From NCBI GenBank assembly GCA_000611775.1, contig KK106983.1, positions 4,501,773 through 4,565,772 on the forward strand: a stretch of 64,000 nucleotides of DNA, written 5' to 3'. The position numbers were made by a program, and so were the translations under genes. The stretch's first letter is position 1, and the number at the start of each line of letters is the position of its first letter. The DNA comes from Umbilicaria muhlenbergii (Eukaryota; Ascomycota; Lecanoromycetes; Umbilicariales; Umbilicariaceae). The notes beneath the pieces were generated by a model that was not told where the DNA came from, made no database searches, and worked only from the letters and a program-made list of their open reading frames with translations. Of the stretch, positions 1 to 12,395 are shown one piece after another.

Positions 1-928
1 TTCGAGTTCAGCCCAGCACGTCTTTGGCCCCCGGCGTTGTTTGAATCAACGGTCATACTAATCAAAATGGCACCTCCGGAATAGGACCCGCGGAGGGTTC
101 GGTGATGGACCCAGGGTTTTTCATATGCGTGTACGCTATCGTAGCTTTCCTTGCTATGGCATATGTATCTCCGGATGCCCCGCTCGAGGCCACAGTCCAG
201 CGCCATGGGCCTGTGCCTGGATGAATAGCAGGGCAGACGTCCCGAGCTCAAACAGAGCAAATCTTGAATCCGCTGGACCAGCGAGACTAAACGTCCCTTT
301 GTGCCAGGCTTTGGAAGGAACAGATACCATCACGCAAGGTATTGCAGCCGACATGAACGAGTACTCTATTTCTAGTCTGCCGGAATGTTCGATACTGCTG
401 AGGCGTCTAATTTTCTTCGCCGCCCGCTGTACTGAAAGCCTGACGAGCCTCCTTTCAACTGCAGCCTCTTGGCTGTTTGCATTGTTTGCATTGTTTGCAT
501 CAATCTACCCGGCCCTCGCTTGGTCGCGCACCATCCCATTCGCGGTGGTGGGGAAGCCGGAGCATGGAGAGTCGAGCCACCGGTGCCCCTCAGGCCTCAT
601 CCCTCACGGCCAGAGAAGCAAATGCACATGGGCCTCGGCTTGCCTGCTTCAGGTAGCGTCGAAGGGACCAATGGAACGTATTCCGTAAATAGGATGCGAT
701 CCAGCCTCGGACAATCCCCACGGCACCTTCGATGACGATGAAGCCCACCCTGCAGCCCCGGGAGCTTCCCCGCACTGGGACAGTATGTAGGACCATGTAA
801 ACGCCTCCATCTTACCCTCTCGGTGCTCTCTGCGACTTCCCTCTCACCATTCGGGACCTGCATTGTGCTTATTTTCCTACTCGAATCTGTAACTCCTAGA
901 ACATCTGTCTATCTGATACTTGCTCGAA
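1..928. other. Upstream region of the ADH gene, no gene supported
   Basis: Several overlapping open frames exist but none resembles a known protein and none has coherent splice signals. A short tandem repeat of TTTGCATTG units lies near 477-502. I see no convincing exon; the last few hundred bases presumably hold the ADH promoter. Confidence 0.5.
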
Positions 929-2762
929 ATGGCGTCTCAGGTGGATATTCCGAAAAAGTACAAAGCATGTATCTACGATGAGCCCGGCAAGATCTCGACC
1001 AAGGTCGTGGAATTGGACATGCCCGAGGTCCGTATGTTCTAGTAATCACCCGAGGCATCAACCACTAATTTCGTCCCTTGAAGCCCGGGCCAGGCGAGGT
1101 CCTCATCAATCTGTAAGCGGCCTGGCAATGATTTCCCATCCATGACGTTGGGTACTGATTCGGCTCATGTAGGACACACAGCGGTGTCTGTCATTCCGTA
1201 TGTGCATTGGACTCTTGAAATCTGATGTCTACAAAAGCTAATCCTAGCCACAAAGGACTTCGGTGTTATGACCAACTCGGTACGACGGGCTCAACCTTTG
1301 CCCGGCGGTGTCATCATAGCTCATATTGTTCCTAGTGGGCAGGCCTCCCCTATCCTACTCAAGCGGGCCAAGTGGGCGGACACGAAGGCGTTGGCAAGAT
1401 TGTGAAGCTGGGCCCTGGCTCTGAGCAGTTTTCATCTGTCAAGGTGGGCGATCGAGTCGGCGTGAAATGGGTATCCTCAGCATGTGGTAGTTGCCGTGAG
1501 TTGTGCCGTCCTCTTACCCTAGGCGCATGGTCATTTATGGCACATTTGAGCTGGGAACCCCTTCGTCAACTCAACAACCGAAGACGGTACTCAGGAATCC
1601 TTGAAAGTGGAAAGTGAAGAGCTCAGCAGCTTCTGCGATCAACAGACTGCTGGCTTTCAGGATCTCCCTTGTTTATTGAGTTGCTGAGGGGGTCCCCATG
1701 TCCAAGATGCCAACTGCCTTGACCCGGCGTCTTGTCCCCGATGGGGGAGGCTTGAGGACCTTCAAGGTGTGCTAAGACGCTGTGTCTCTAGCTGCGTGTC
1801 TCGAGGGTATAGATGGCGTGTGCTCCAATCAAAAGATAAGCGGCTACTACACTCCCGGGACCTTTCAGCAATATGTATTGGGTCCGGCAAAGTACGTTTT
1901 TCCCATTCTTTTGCTCGTGTGACACTGACAAGTCGTACCTTCGCAGCTACGTGACTCCCATTCCAGACGGCCTGGAGTCTGCTGACGCAGCGTAAGCATC
2001 CATGGCCGTTGGCAACCGTGCTCTAGACTGACCGCTTTTACAGGCCAATGCTCTGTGCGGGCGTTACCACGTACGCTGCCCTCCGCAAGTCAGGCGCCAA
2101 ATCCGGTCAATGGGTGGTTATAGCAGGTGCCGGCGTAAGGGAATCCCTTGAGGCCCGCATGGGCAGTGTTGTTTACTCATGACAGGGCGGACTTGGCCAT
2201 ATTGCTGTCCAGCTAGCAAGCAGAGGAATGTCCTTCCGCGTCATCGGCATTGACGCGGGTGCAAAGGAACAGATCATCAAAGATTCCGGCGCCGAACATT
2301 TCATTGATGTCACGAAGCACGATGACACGTCCATCGCCGAAGAAGTCAAGAAACTGACCGGCGGACTTGGAGCTTCCGCGGTGATAGTCTGTACGGCGAG
2401 TAACAAAGCGTATGCGCAGGCCATGGATCTGCTACGATTCGGCGGAACTTTAGTATGCGTGGGCATGCCGGAGGGAAAGCCGGAACCGATTGGGAAGGCT
2501 TACCCGGCGTTTATGGTGGCGAAGCAACAGAACATCACCTCGGTGGCAGTGGGGAATCGTAGGGAGGCGATTGAAGCGCTAGACTTTGCCGCTCGGGGGG
2601 TGGTGAAGACGCACTGCACCACCGTGAAGATGGACAAGTTGACTGAGGTGAGCATCGAGAGGAGGCAAGCTACCACCAGGTTTTGCTAACCACCGTGTAT
2701 AGGTCTTTCAACAGATGAAGGAAGGAAGTTTGATCGGGAGAGTTGTGTTAGACTTGCAGTGA
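929..2762 (+). CDS. Zinc-dependent alcohol dehydrogenase, 10 exons
   Basis: Medium-chain alcohol dehydrogenase, which interconverts ethanol and acetaldehyde with NAD in the cytosol. Exons that keep frame: 929-1027, 1084-1112, 1173-1197, 1256-1279, 1336-1495, 1792-1891, 1947-1991, 2044-2134, 2186-2647, 2703-2762 (1,095 nt, 364 aa). Visible family motifs are the catalytic-zinc region SGVCHSDFG, the GGHEGVG motif, the structural-zinc cysteines in ACGSCPACLEGIDGVC (assembled across the 1495/1792 splice), and the nucleotide-binding glycines GAGGGLGH. The length is close to the usual 350 aa. The start codon lies in AAATGG and the stop is TGA. Eight introns are 50-60 bp; intron 5 (1496-1791) is 296 bp and stands out. 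Family assignment is firm; which physiological ADH this is cannot be told from sequence alone. Confidence 0.93.
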
Positions 2763-4443
2763 GTGGAACGGAGGTGCATTGCTTATCTTAAAGCGAGATG
2801 GAAGAGCCCTCACAGGTAGAAATTGGGCGTAAGGACAAACAAGCGGTGGTTGTTTCGAGTCAATTGAACTTCGGGGCCCGCCGCAACAACCAAGAACGGA
2901 GAGTAGTATGCAGAGAACTGTAAACGTGAAAATTCCCATGCGCGTCGCGATTTTCAAAGTTCTGCACATCTCTTCTGTTGTTGCTTGTGGGTATCAAGGG
3001 GTCCCTCAGCTCTGCTGGTCTCCTTGTTGCGCCTGAGAGGGGGTTCTCAATGGAGAAGACACAAGAAGGCCACTTTCATGGGTCTGCCTTACACACCACA
3101 GATCACGGATCTATCCCATCGCTCTTCGCATCATGTCGTGTCGGGCGCACGATCCCGATGAGTAGCAATGTTCCGCCACAAGCCTCACCGAGTACCTCGA
3201 AACACACCCCGGTATGGTAGCAGGACATCGCAACATTCGCGCATGACAGTTCCTCCTGCAACAAGTATGGAAGTTACGTATCACTGCAACGCTGTCTTGC
3301 TAGTGTTGGCACTGACCGCCGAAATGCCACAGTATGTCCTGATTGTAGCAACACCGCGACACACATTTCTTGAAGACCAATACAACCTGGTGGCCTCGCA
3401 GGACACAGGAGACAAACCATGTCAGTCATCCGCCGTCACATGGTCAGAAGTAAAGACACGGTGGGCAGTTTCCCTCCCCCACGGAAACCTGGGGCGTTCG
3501 AACACTTTGTGACGTTCGTTGGCTTTGATGCGCCAGCTGGCTCTGAGGACACTAGTGTCTAACATGTCCATTAGTATTCACTTCGATGCTGCTGCTGCTG
3601 CTTGTCCGATATCATCAAGCATGGACGAGGCGCAAAGTCGGACTCGGAGGCGTCAAGGGCGGCTACCGTGTGTGGTTTCACACCGGCTCGACGGATACGC
3701 TTACCTCAAGTTGACTGCAGCGGTGCCACTGTCGAGGTTAGCAGTCGTGTTGATTGTGATTCAGCATTGCGACCAGAGTTTGGGTGGCCACCCTTAGCTT
3801 CCGTACCGGTAGAAACGGGAAGCTCTCCTTCCCTCAGCACTACACATGTCGAGAGACTTGCGCAGATATGGGCTGGGACGTCAGCCGCGCAGCGAAACAA
3901 GCTTACGACTTCAGTATTCATATTCATCGTAGGCGCTGGTTTGTGGCTTTGAACAGTAGCTTGCTCCTATCAGAAGAACTAAGCTGTACGCTTGTTGTAC
4001 CTATCTTCCCTTTCTTCCGACTACAAGCATTGAGAGATGACACTTGGCCAACAAAGCGAACACGAGCAACGCCAGAGAAGTAGTGCACGACGGATCAGTC
4101 CAAGTGTACCCTGATAAGATACATGCTTGGGCGGCACTTGTAGCCTGCCCACATACGGTGCAGAGCTTGTGCTTCAGACATGCCACCACAGGCCTGGGTA
4201 AGAACCCAAAAGACGCCGAAAAGGAGGTTGCCTTGCATTCAGTCGAGCAGGAGACGAAGGGAACTCGTCAACGCGTCCGGTTTTGAAGGAAGGCCATCCA
4301 TGATGACGATTCCAGCAACGTAGGATAAATGGAGGCCTCTGATGGTATTATGATCCGGGTGTATGTAGAGATTTGTGGTATCAATCATGGCTTCGGCCAT
4401 GGATCTAGTTATGGCAGGAGATGGCGTGCACGCCGGGCAGCAA
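2763..4443. other. Intergenic region with no supported gene
   Basis: The region between the end of ADH and the convergent gene at 4444-5214 has only short open frames without recognisable domains or splice patterns. I cannot support a gene here. Confidence 0.45.
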
Positions 4444-5214
4444 TTAGTCCATGTAGAAATCGCCTTTCAGAATCCGCTCCTGGAAGTGATCTGGGGCCTT
4501 TGGAGATTTAGGTATTTCCTTTACAGGCGCCTCCATGACCGTGGTGCTGACGGCTCTTTGGTGCTGCCGAGGCGCAGTCGATGCGGGAGGACTGGTCGGA
4601 CTGGTGATTGAGGAGGATCTTTCGGCCCTGGACCTGAGCTGATCAGACCAGTTGAAGCCTTCGCCTGAGCGTTGTGATACAGCGTTAGATAGTCTCTTTG
4701 GATACTCGCTTGTGCTTGTGTGACTGGAAGACAAATCTCGCCTATGAGCAGACGGGGAAGAAGCCAAACAATTGACGGAAGCTCTACCGTTGAAATTCCC
4801 ATTTCCTGTTCTCACATCGCGCAAAGCCCGTGCACCAAAGCTCATGCGCCGGGCGAAGGGCGAGCTCGAAGCCGGATTGGGCCCGGCATCGCCCTCCTCG
4901 ATGGCACTCTCGTCGACGCCGGGAGAGCCTGATCCGCCGCTCGAACAACTCTCCCGACGAGCCAAGGAGCCGGCGAACGGTGAGGTTTGGGTTGGCGAAC
5001 CCGAAAGACCCAGGGTCGAGATGGACATGCGTCGACCTTGGTGCTTCTGAGCATTGGCCGCCGCACTAGCAATGGAGCCTGGATAGGCCGAGGTGGCAGC
5101 AGCCCCACCACTGACGCTGGTCGACCGACCAAAGAGCTCCGAGAACTTCTGGCCTGGGGAAAAGGAAGCTCGCCGAGCTGATGGGGACGGAGGGGGGGAG
5201 TTCTCGTTGGACAT
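4444..5214 (-). CDS. Conserved Ser/Pro-rich fungal protein of unknown function
   Basis: Single-exon gene of 256 aa starting MSNENSPPPSPSARRAS. It is low-complexity, rich in Ser, Pro, Ala and Arg, with several RRxS-type basic/serine patches that look like kinase target sites (inference). The C-terminus, HFQERILKGDFYMD, is the part I associate with a family of conserved Pezizomycotina hypothetical proteins. There is no signal peptide, membrane segment or catalytic motif. Its function is unknown. The unusual amino-acid composition combined with an intact 771-nt frame and the conserved-looking tail supports a real gene. Confidence 0.75.
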   Translation of the reverse strand: MSNENSPPPSPSARRASFSPGQKFSELFGRSTSVSGGAAATSAYPGSIASAAANAQKHQGRRMSISTLGLSGSPTQTSPFAGSLARRESCSSGGSGSPGVDESAIEEGDAGPNPASSSPFARRMSFGARALRDVRTGNGNFNGRASVNCLASSPSAHRRDLSSSHTSTSEYPKRLSNAVSQRSGEGFNWSDQLRSRAERSSSITSPTSPPASTAPRQHQRAVSTTVMEAPVKEIPKSPKAPDHFQERILKGDFYMD

Positions 5215-5594
5215 TTTAATTTAGTATGTTTATTTTCTGTTCCGTGCCTATGTGACCGAATCAGGGGATGGCCGCGTAAGCCGTGATAGAGCACCGGCTG
5301 TCGTCGTTGCAGACCGTCGAGACTAGGACCCAATTCCGAGGTGAAGTAGGTGTATGATTGCACGGTGCGATACAGAGCTTGAGGCTCAATATACTGGAGT
5401 CGAAGCTCAAGCGGTAGTGACTTATCAGCTCGCTAACTTTCAGCGTATGGTGCGACCGGGTTGATGGAATACTCGGTTTGGCCTTTACAGCGTCTCGTCA
5501 ATGGGAACGTTCGTCTCAGTCGTAGTTATTGAAGGTGGAGCTTGTCTCTGGACAGAAGCAGTGTGGGAAATAGAATGGGAAAGAAGGGAGGAAG

Positions 5595-5628
5595 GACGAT
5601 GGACGATGGACGATGGACGATGGAAAAT
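5595..5628. repeat. Short tandem repeat, unit GACGATG
   Basis: About four 7-bp copies of GACGATG in tandem, followed by degenerate purine-rich sequence up to about 5650. It lies upstream of the minus-strand gene at 4444-5214. A simple slippage repeat is the likely explanation. Confidence 0.85.
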
Positions 5629-6078
5629 GAAAGATGGAGGACGGAAGATGCAGGGAGGAGTGCAGCGCTGATGGAGGGTGAGCACTGGACAATCGAGCAC
5701 TGGCACGGAAGAAGCTCGGCGTTAGGTGCGACGAGCAAGGCAAGGAGAAGGTGTCGTGGGTGTGTCGATGTGTTCGACCGCTTGCCCGACGAATCAGACA
5801 CGGGGGATCGGCGGATCGTCAGGTGAAAGGTTGAAGGTAAAAGTCGCAGAGGCACGAGAGGGCCAAACGCTGTGTCCAGATCAGGTGGCACGGTGGCAGT
5901 CACCGGTCAGGGCGGTGCGGGGGAGAATGCAGCAGCTGAAGGCCAGCACGGGAGGCGATGCCGAGCAAGGCCCACGGGCGTGCCTTGTAGAGCCTCCGCA
6001 CGCTTATCTCGAGAGGGAGCAATGTGTGGGCGCAGGAGTGGTGGAGGCAGGTCTTTGTCGCCGCACCGTTGGGTCTCT

Positions 6079-6130
6079 CGTGTGTCCTGTGTCCTGTGTC
6101 CTGTGTCCTGTGTCCTGTGTTCTGTGTCCT
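6079..6130. repeat. Minisatellite, unit TGTGTCC
   Basis: About seven tandem 7-bp copies of TGTGTCC, one carrying a C-to-T change. On the opposite strand it reads GGACACA. No gene overlaps it convincingly. Confidence 0.9.
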
Positions 6131-6999
6131 CTCACCGAACACCTGACACGAGATAGACTTCGACCCTGCGTGCTTCGCTTCGTTGCAAGCTTACCTGGAG
6201 ATGGCGGGGGTGCGGGGGGTTCGATGATTGGAGAGGTGCAGTTGGAATGGGCCGGGAATGGACCGTGAATGGGCAGTGAATGGAAGCTTTGGTGGGCTGA
6301 TCCGGGCAACCCCCCGGCGCCAAGAAGCCAAGCACTGGGGAAGGACTAAGCTAAGGTAGCCGTGTTACCGTTGTGTCGTCTGTCAATCAAGAACAAAGGC
6401 ACCGATACGGCCTGAGGTGAATTACGTGCGAGTCACATGACCGGTTGATTGTTCCGACAAGACAAGGCACCCTGACAAGGAAGAGGCTGCCTTTGCCCGA
6501 GTCCCACACGTTACGCGTCACACGTAACATGTGAGAGCAGGTGTGAAGCCTGCATTACTGAATTCTTCGTTCCATTGCTGCTCCGCCCTTACTCGCTAAA
6601 CGGTACCGAATGTTTCACAGCATCGGCAGGGGCTCCGTGGTATCCGTAGCCACATTGTCATCTACATGTAAACGACCTTACGTTTGATTCGTGTCACGTC
6701 TGTACCTTACTAAGACGTCCTCTTTCGTTTCCGGAACGATGTTTGTCGTATTGTTAAGATTCTGGTCCTCTTGTCCTGCATGTTCTCCCGTATCCGTTCG
6801 AGTGCTACATATCATCTCTATCGCCGCGCAGTTGGTGTGATAGCGCTGCGATAGTATTGGGGTATCAATGGGTCTAACAGTCTAATGATTTCCGGGGCTC
6901 CGAGGCTCCGAGTCTCCGAGGCTTGACGATCTGAAAAGGTAGAGGAGGAGGGGTATATTAGTGGTGAAACCGAGGAAGAAGACCATCCAATCTGCTTCC

Positions 7000-9989
7000 T
7001 CACATTGCGGCTAATCTCTGCAGCGTCGATAGCACACCTACATAGCACTACCTGTCAGCCCGGATCTTGCAACTGTTCCAACTACTTCACCACACTTACC
7101 CGTCACCCCCTGCGTCAGGGTCGCCATTGCTTCCGTGTTCCGCAAGCTGGACCCAACACTCACGGTGACGACGTCTCGGATGACCTTCTCCTTGCCGAGC
7201 TGGTTCGCCCACCGGAAGATGACCTCATCCTCGCGCGCGTCGCCGGCCACCATCAGAAAGTCCGGCATCTTCAACCCCTTCTCCTCGACCTTCTTCTTCT
7301 TGAGGCCCTCGAATACCCGCGTCGCGGCCGTGCCTTTACTCCAGTCTACCGGTTCGACCTTGACTGCCCCGTCGACTGGGACCGCATGGACACGTTGGTT
7401 CTCACAAGCGTCGTTGATATGATTGATGCAGTCACCAGCCAGCCTCGCCGCTGCCTGGGGGTCGGCAGCGTCGGCGTAGCGGAAGATGTAGGAGCAGTGG
7501 CGTTCCTCAATCAAACTACCCTCGGTGCGCTCCCGGTAGTACTCGAGTATTCCCTTCACACTCTGCTTCCATGTGATCATTTTCTCGATGTCAGCCATCT
7601 CAATCCACTCATCCGTTCCGGATTCTTTCAGAAAGCACCCGTTCTCAGCAATCAGTCCGAGGTTGGGCACACGACGGAAGAGACGATCTAGCTCTTCTGG
7701 CTTTCTTCCGCTCATGACGTAAACAACATTTTTCTCATCAAAGACGAGGTCGTTGAGTACATCCAAGGTGCGCTGCGGGCTTGTGAGGATTATGCTTGTT
7801 GGTGAGCCATCGGATGCCAGGGTGCCCTCGTAATCTAGAATGAAGAGCCTTCGATCAGCTGCCTTGTATTGCTGGTCTACTGCGTTGACAGAAAGTCGAG
7901 GAATCGAGATAGTGTCGTGACTTGAGTGCTCCTTCCAGACCTTCGATAGGCGCTCCAAAAACGTAGAGAACCAGTGCGCCGCGGTGTGATGCATGACCGC
8001 CTCCATAAGTTTCGACCATCTTCGCTCCCGCTCCTCGTTATCCATGTCGAGGGCCGTCTTGATCGCTTCAGCGCATTGGCGGTAGTTCCATGGATTGACC
8101 GATAATTCAGACCCTTTGAAAACCGAGGCACTTCCCGTGAACTCGCTAAGGATCAACGAACCGTGTTTTCTATCTGTGTGTTTGCCGTCCTGACAGTACA
8201 GGAATTCGTGACTGGTAAGGTTCATCCCCTCGCGGAGACTCGTGATCATCAGAGCGTCTGCTGAAGTGATGAGTGCAAGGTACTGAGCGAAGTCGATGTC
8301 CTGCTTTAGGAATACTAAAGGCTGGTGCGCAAGAGATGAGTGTGTCGAGTTGATTCGTGTCACAATGTCTGACACAGTAGCATCGAGCTCGGCTTGTTCA
8401 GTAGTTGATGTGGCCACTTGTATCAGGACAACCTAAACAATGTCAGCTCGGTACTCCCGCTCCGTCAAGGTTTCCCTACCTTCTCCTTAAGCTCAGGATA
8501 TTTGTTCAAGAAAAGTTCGTACGCCAGCAGCTTCTGTCGTACACCTCGCACGTGGTCCAACTTATCCCGGGCTACGATGAGTGATTTGTTTGGGTACTTT
8601 TCCTTGATGCGCTTAAGCCATTCCAGCACATCAGCACCCTCGCGTCTTGCACTCAACGAACCAGGATCGATGCCGATTGGGAATGTAGAAACGTTGACAA
8701 AGCGGTCCTCCAGTTGTAACCCGTCTGTAGTAGCTTCGACGCAAAGCAAGCGACTGCACGTCTGGAGGAAATGATGGCAATATTCCTCGGTTTGGAAGCC
8801 GACGAGATCTGCTCCAAGCATCCCCTCAAGAAGTTCCTTGCGGACAGCTAGGCATCTGAAAACCTCCGAAGAAGGGAATGCCACATGCAAGAAAAAGCCG
8901 ATCTGCGCATCAGGAAGCTTCTTACGAATCATCGCCGGCACAAGTAGTAAATGATAGTCATGGATCCAGATGACGTCCCCACGCTTCCAGCTCTTCACTA
9001 TCCGATCAGCAAATGCCTGGTTGACCTTCAAATAGTAGACCCAGGAGTGGTCTTCGTAAGCTTTACTCTTCGGGTTGTCCGGTATCTGGTAATGAAAGAC
9101 TGGCCAGAGAATCTGCTTGGAGTAATGCGAGTAATGTCCGTCAAAATCGCTGTCGTTGGGGAAGACAGTCAAAGAATTATATTCGTTTTCGAGTTTATCG
9201 TCAATGTCAAATCTCTGCGTATCTTCCAAGATGTCTGTTGGCATACCCAGAGTTCCCACCTTCATGTGTCAGTTTCGTCTCAGCCTTTGATCCGCTTTGA
9301 ACTACATACCCATAGGATATCTTTCAGGGTCCCAGCCTCAGAAGCAGCTCGCACGGCGTTGCGAAGGCCGCCATTGCCTTGCTCAGCGGGCTGAACGGTC
9401 CACTCTGCTGTCCGAAATGCTCTGTCATGGCTATGTTCTCTTGGCTGCTTTTCATCTGTTCCAGATCTACCTAAAAGTCGAGTTGGTTCCATGATACCTT
9501 CCTTGGACTTTCCATGTTTCAGTATGGAAGCTGGCGGGGGGCTTGCAGCACGCGGCTTGGGCTGATTGTATACCCCGCTGCCCCAAATTGGCGAGTGTGG
9601 ATCACTGAGTGCCAGGGAAAGCGAGTCTTTCGACTCTGTTATCATCGGACTGACCAGCGCCGAGTGTTTTGAGAGGAAGAAGTCTTCATGGCCGCCTGTA
9701 GCTACAGTTGGCGTCTCGGGGGGAGTTAGCCCGGGAGGGCCCTGAGTGAACAGGCTCAGCGGTTGACCCTCATTGTATTCCTCAGGCCGAAGCTTGCTGG
9801 ACTTTCGAGACGGTTTGGCGTGGGGCTCTTGTTTGGCCAAATCGAAGTGGATCGTGCAGGGAAGGAAACTGGGGCGAGTGTCGGTCAGTCAGCTGGTTGG
9901 CGCAAGTGGAGAGGGGCATTCTCATGCAGTTTGGGGTTACAATGTGAAGCCTGGTTCTGAACTTACAGAGACGCAACGAAGACCGTCAT
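7000..9989 (-). CDS. TPS3: Trehalose-6-phosphate synthase/phosphatase complex, Tps3/Tsl1-type subunit
   Basis: Exons on the minus strand: 9967-9989, 9310-9868, 8480-9259, 7100-8432, 7000-7037 (2,733 nt, 910 aa); all five joins keep frame. The protein begins MTVFVASLFLPCTIHFD. A disordered N-terminus of about 190 aa is followed by a glycosyltransferase-20 (TPS-like) domain with WIHDYHLLLVPAMIR and FLHVAFPSSEVFR, then a C-terminal phosphatase-like domain (LFILDYEGTLAS, VYVMSGRKPEEL, VAGDAREDEV). The first motif reads DYE where active trehalose-phosphatases have DxD, which fits a regulatory subunit better than the Tps2 phosphatase. Length matches the Tps3/Tsl1 class. It is expected to stabilise or regulate the cytosolic trehalose synthase complex. 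Exon 1 is only 23 nt. Confidence 0.9.
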
Positions 9990-11218
9990 TGCTGCTGTGT
10001 AGGATATGAAAGCATGAGGATAAGATAGAGAGGGAGAGACAGCGCGAGAGCGGGCGCAAGTATGGGTGCAGTAGGCGGGTGTGCAACAAGAGGGGATGAG
10101 AGTTCACCGGATGTGGCGGGTTTCTTGTTTCGGGAACTCTTCTTGCCACGGTAAGTTCAAGAAGGTATTGGAGTATAAAACGCAAGTTGGCTAGTCGCGT
10201 CCCTTTGGGACGGTCTGCCGGGACAGGGAAGGGCTACGGTAGGACGGGAACGTCACAACGACGTCGACCCGGAGCTAGCGTGCTGTGTTCCTGCAACATC
10301 CTGGCAAACCTCGCTCAGGCTGCGGCAGGCCTGAGGCGGCGCTGCGCCCCTCAGCCCTGGATGTTCCACGCTAGATCAATCTTATTCCATGGTCAGACTC
10401 CCCAGGTTAGGTGACCTTGCGTTGTACGGTAAGGTACCGTACCTTACTCAGTTCACGCACGCTAAGCGGTCACGTGGCTGTCTTGTACTGGGTAAGGTAC
10501 CTACTCGGGATACGTGGTAGTCGGCGCCTTCGAGAGGAACTTGGACAGCAGAGCATAGCAGGCTTATACACAAGATGCAGCACACTTCTTCATTTCTTCG
10601 GCTACGGGTCCCTCGACCACTGTGCACACCATGAAAGGTGTCAGGAACATCTGCTATAGCGATCCTGGCCACAAACTCTACATTCCTAACGCCGAGGAAT
10701 ATCTATATCCCCCTAGATATGCACTCATCAAGAGGACCTTCAATGCGCCTGATGGATGACCCAGTACTACCATGCTGTTGTTATGACCACCACCATCACC
10801 GCGGAAACAGTCGAAGTTGTTGCTTCACAGGGAAGTCGATTCAACTAAGCAGAAGGCATGGTCTGGTGCATGAGGTACCCAAAAGAATGGCCCAACAATG
10901 TCTGCTTTGCCTGTCATGCAAGCACCCACTCACTCACCCAGTTACTTGATGAGCACCCCGACAAAGCAAGCAGCACACACAGGAGAAAGGGCGTTCCTGC
11001 CACGGGCGTCTCTTTCTAACCCTCATTGGGAACTGTAGACCTGAGGTGGCGACTTTCGGTGCGCAAATTGCTACAGTGGGATGTCATAGGGAATGCCATT
11101 GCAGGCGATCTCAATGCAATCAGGCAATATGAACTGTCCTGCATAATAATAAAATCATGAACCTCTAGGTGAGCTTAGGTGCTATTCATGTCTTGATCAT
11201 CAGTATCTGCACCCAAAG
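9990..11218. other. Intergenic, TPS3 promoter side; contains AAGGTAC-type inverted repeats
   Basis: No gene is supported. The sequence TAAGGTAC, one base, then GTACCTTA (10,430-10,446) is a perfect short inverted repeat, and a second GGTAAGGTACC lies at about 10,491-10,501. These may be regulatory or simply repetitive. Confidence 0.4.
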
Positions 11219-12395
11219 TTAGCCTTCAGATGCCATCAAAATGCCGCGCATCCGACTTGCCTCATTCAATGCCCTAGAATCCATCATGGCCATCTTTTTA
11301 TGCTGAATATAGCGCTGCCTGACTGCATGCCGGCCTCCGACGACAATACTCTGGCTCCGAGTGCGGGCCGTGTCCGGCTGTGCCACGGGCGGTAGTATGA
11401 CCACCGAATCATCCATGTGTTCTACATGGGGCACTTCTTGAGCATCTTCGCCGGTGTTCTGATTCGCTTTCTGTGCACGTCGGGACTTCTTCGCTGCACG
11501 TCTCAATGCCCGCTCCTGCTTCATTCGCTTTCTCCCCGCCTTTCTCTGCGACTTGTCTGGATCCGATAGCTTCGGCATTGGACTTTCCAATGCTGCGTGC
11601 AGAGGTTGCGTCTTTGCCGGACTGCGGATATAGCCTTTCGCCTCATCGCGATCATAGACTTCGGATTGTTCTGTCGACACAGCTTTTGGGCGATCTGGAC
11701 CTTTAGCTCCCAGTGAATTCCTTCGTCTCGCATCCTTTGAGGAGCTTGTCTCACCTTGGGGTTTAGCTGGCCTACCATCAAGCGCTATCTTCCTGTTCCC
11801 TTCGACGACTCGCCTAGAATGCAGTGAAACTCCAGCTTGTCCATCGGACTTGATCAGAAACGAGGAATGTGTTCTTCTGGCCTCGTCATCTGCTAACTTT
11901 TGTATTTTTTCTCCTACTAGAAGACCTCCGCTCACAAAGCGGACAGATCCCCACCGATTTTCTGTATATATGGCCCGCTTCAGATCGTCTCGTGACTTCT
12001 GCTCCTTCTCGAGCTCTCCCTCGGTTTTGCCGTTGAGCCGTCCGAGCAGGCCTTGAAAAGCGTCAAGACCTGTACATTGACCTTCAGTTTGACCGCTTCC
12101 TCGCTTTGCTCCAAGGCCAAGGTTATCGTCTTTCAAAGCAACCCGTATGTGCGAAGCATTTGCTTCCGTATGGAGTCTGGCGTGAGAAGCATCTTTGGTG
12201 CCCAAGTAGTCTCCTGGCGTCCACCCCTGTGCTGTAAGTATCCTATGTCCAAAAGTGGTGGTAGAACGACTCCATGCTGTGTTATTGGGATCATGAGAGA
12301 GCTTGGCTCGCCTGACTAATCAGTATTGTGGACGACAAGCAGAGCAGGCTGCCCTCAGTAGGAGATACTCACTTGCGTGGAGCCGCAAGACCCAT
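11219..12395 (-). CDS. PXR1: PXR1/PinX1-like G-patch ribosome biogenesis protein
   Basis: Exons 12373-12395 and 11219-12311 (1,116 nt, 371 aa); the 61-bp intron splits a Lys codon and the frame is kept. The protein starts MGLAAPRKRAKLSHDPNNTA and continues into WSRSTTTFGHRILTAQGWTP, the N-terminal signature of PXR1/GNO1 and PinX1, followed by the rest of the G-patch (DDNLGLGAKRG) within the first 90 residues. The C-terminal half is Lys/Arg-rich, as expected of a nucleolar protein. Known family roles are rRNA and snoRNA processing with the helicase Prp43 and negative regulation of telomerase; the role here is inferred. The C-terminus is divergent. Confidence 0.92.

Larger units (their letters stand above)
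5215..6999. other. Intergenic region with two minisatellites, no gene supported
   Basis: This is the upstream region of the 4444-5214 gene and the downstream region of the trehalose gene. It contains tandem short repeats near 5597-5625 and 6079-6130, listed separately. The remaining open frames are short and unrecognised. Confidence 0.45.

Noticed and set aside
3168-4286. Several 60-116-aa open frames
   Set aside because: They overlap one another in different frames, have no recognisable domains and no coherent introns.
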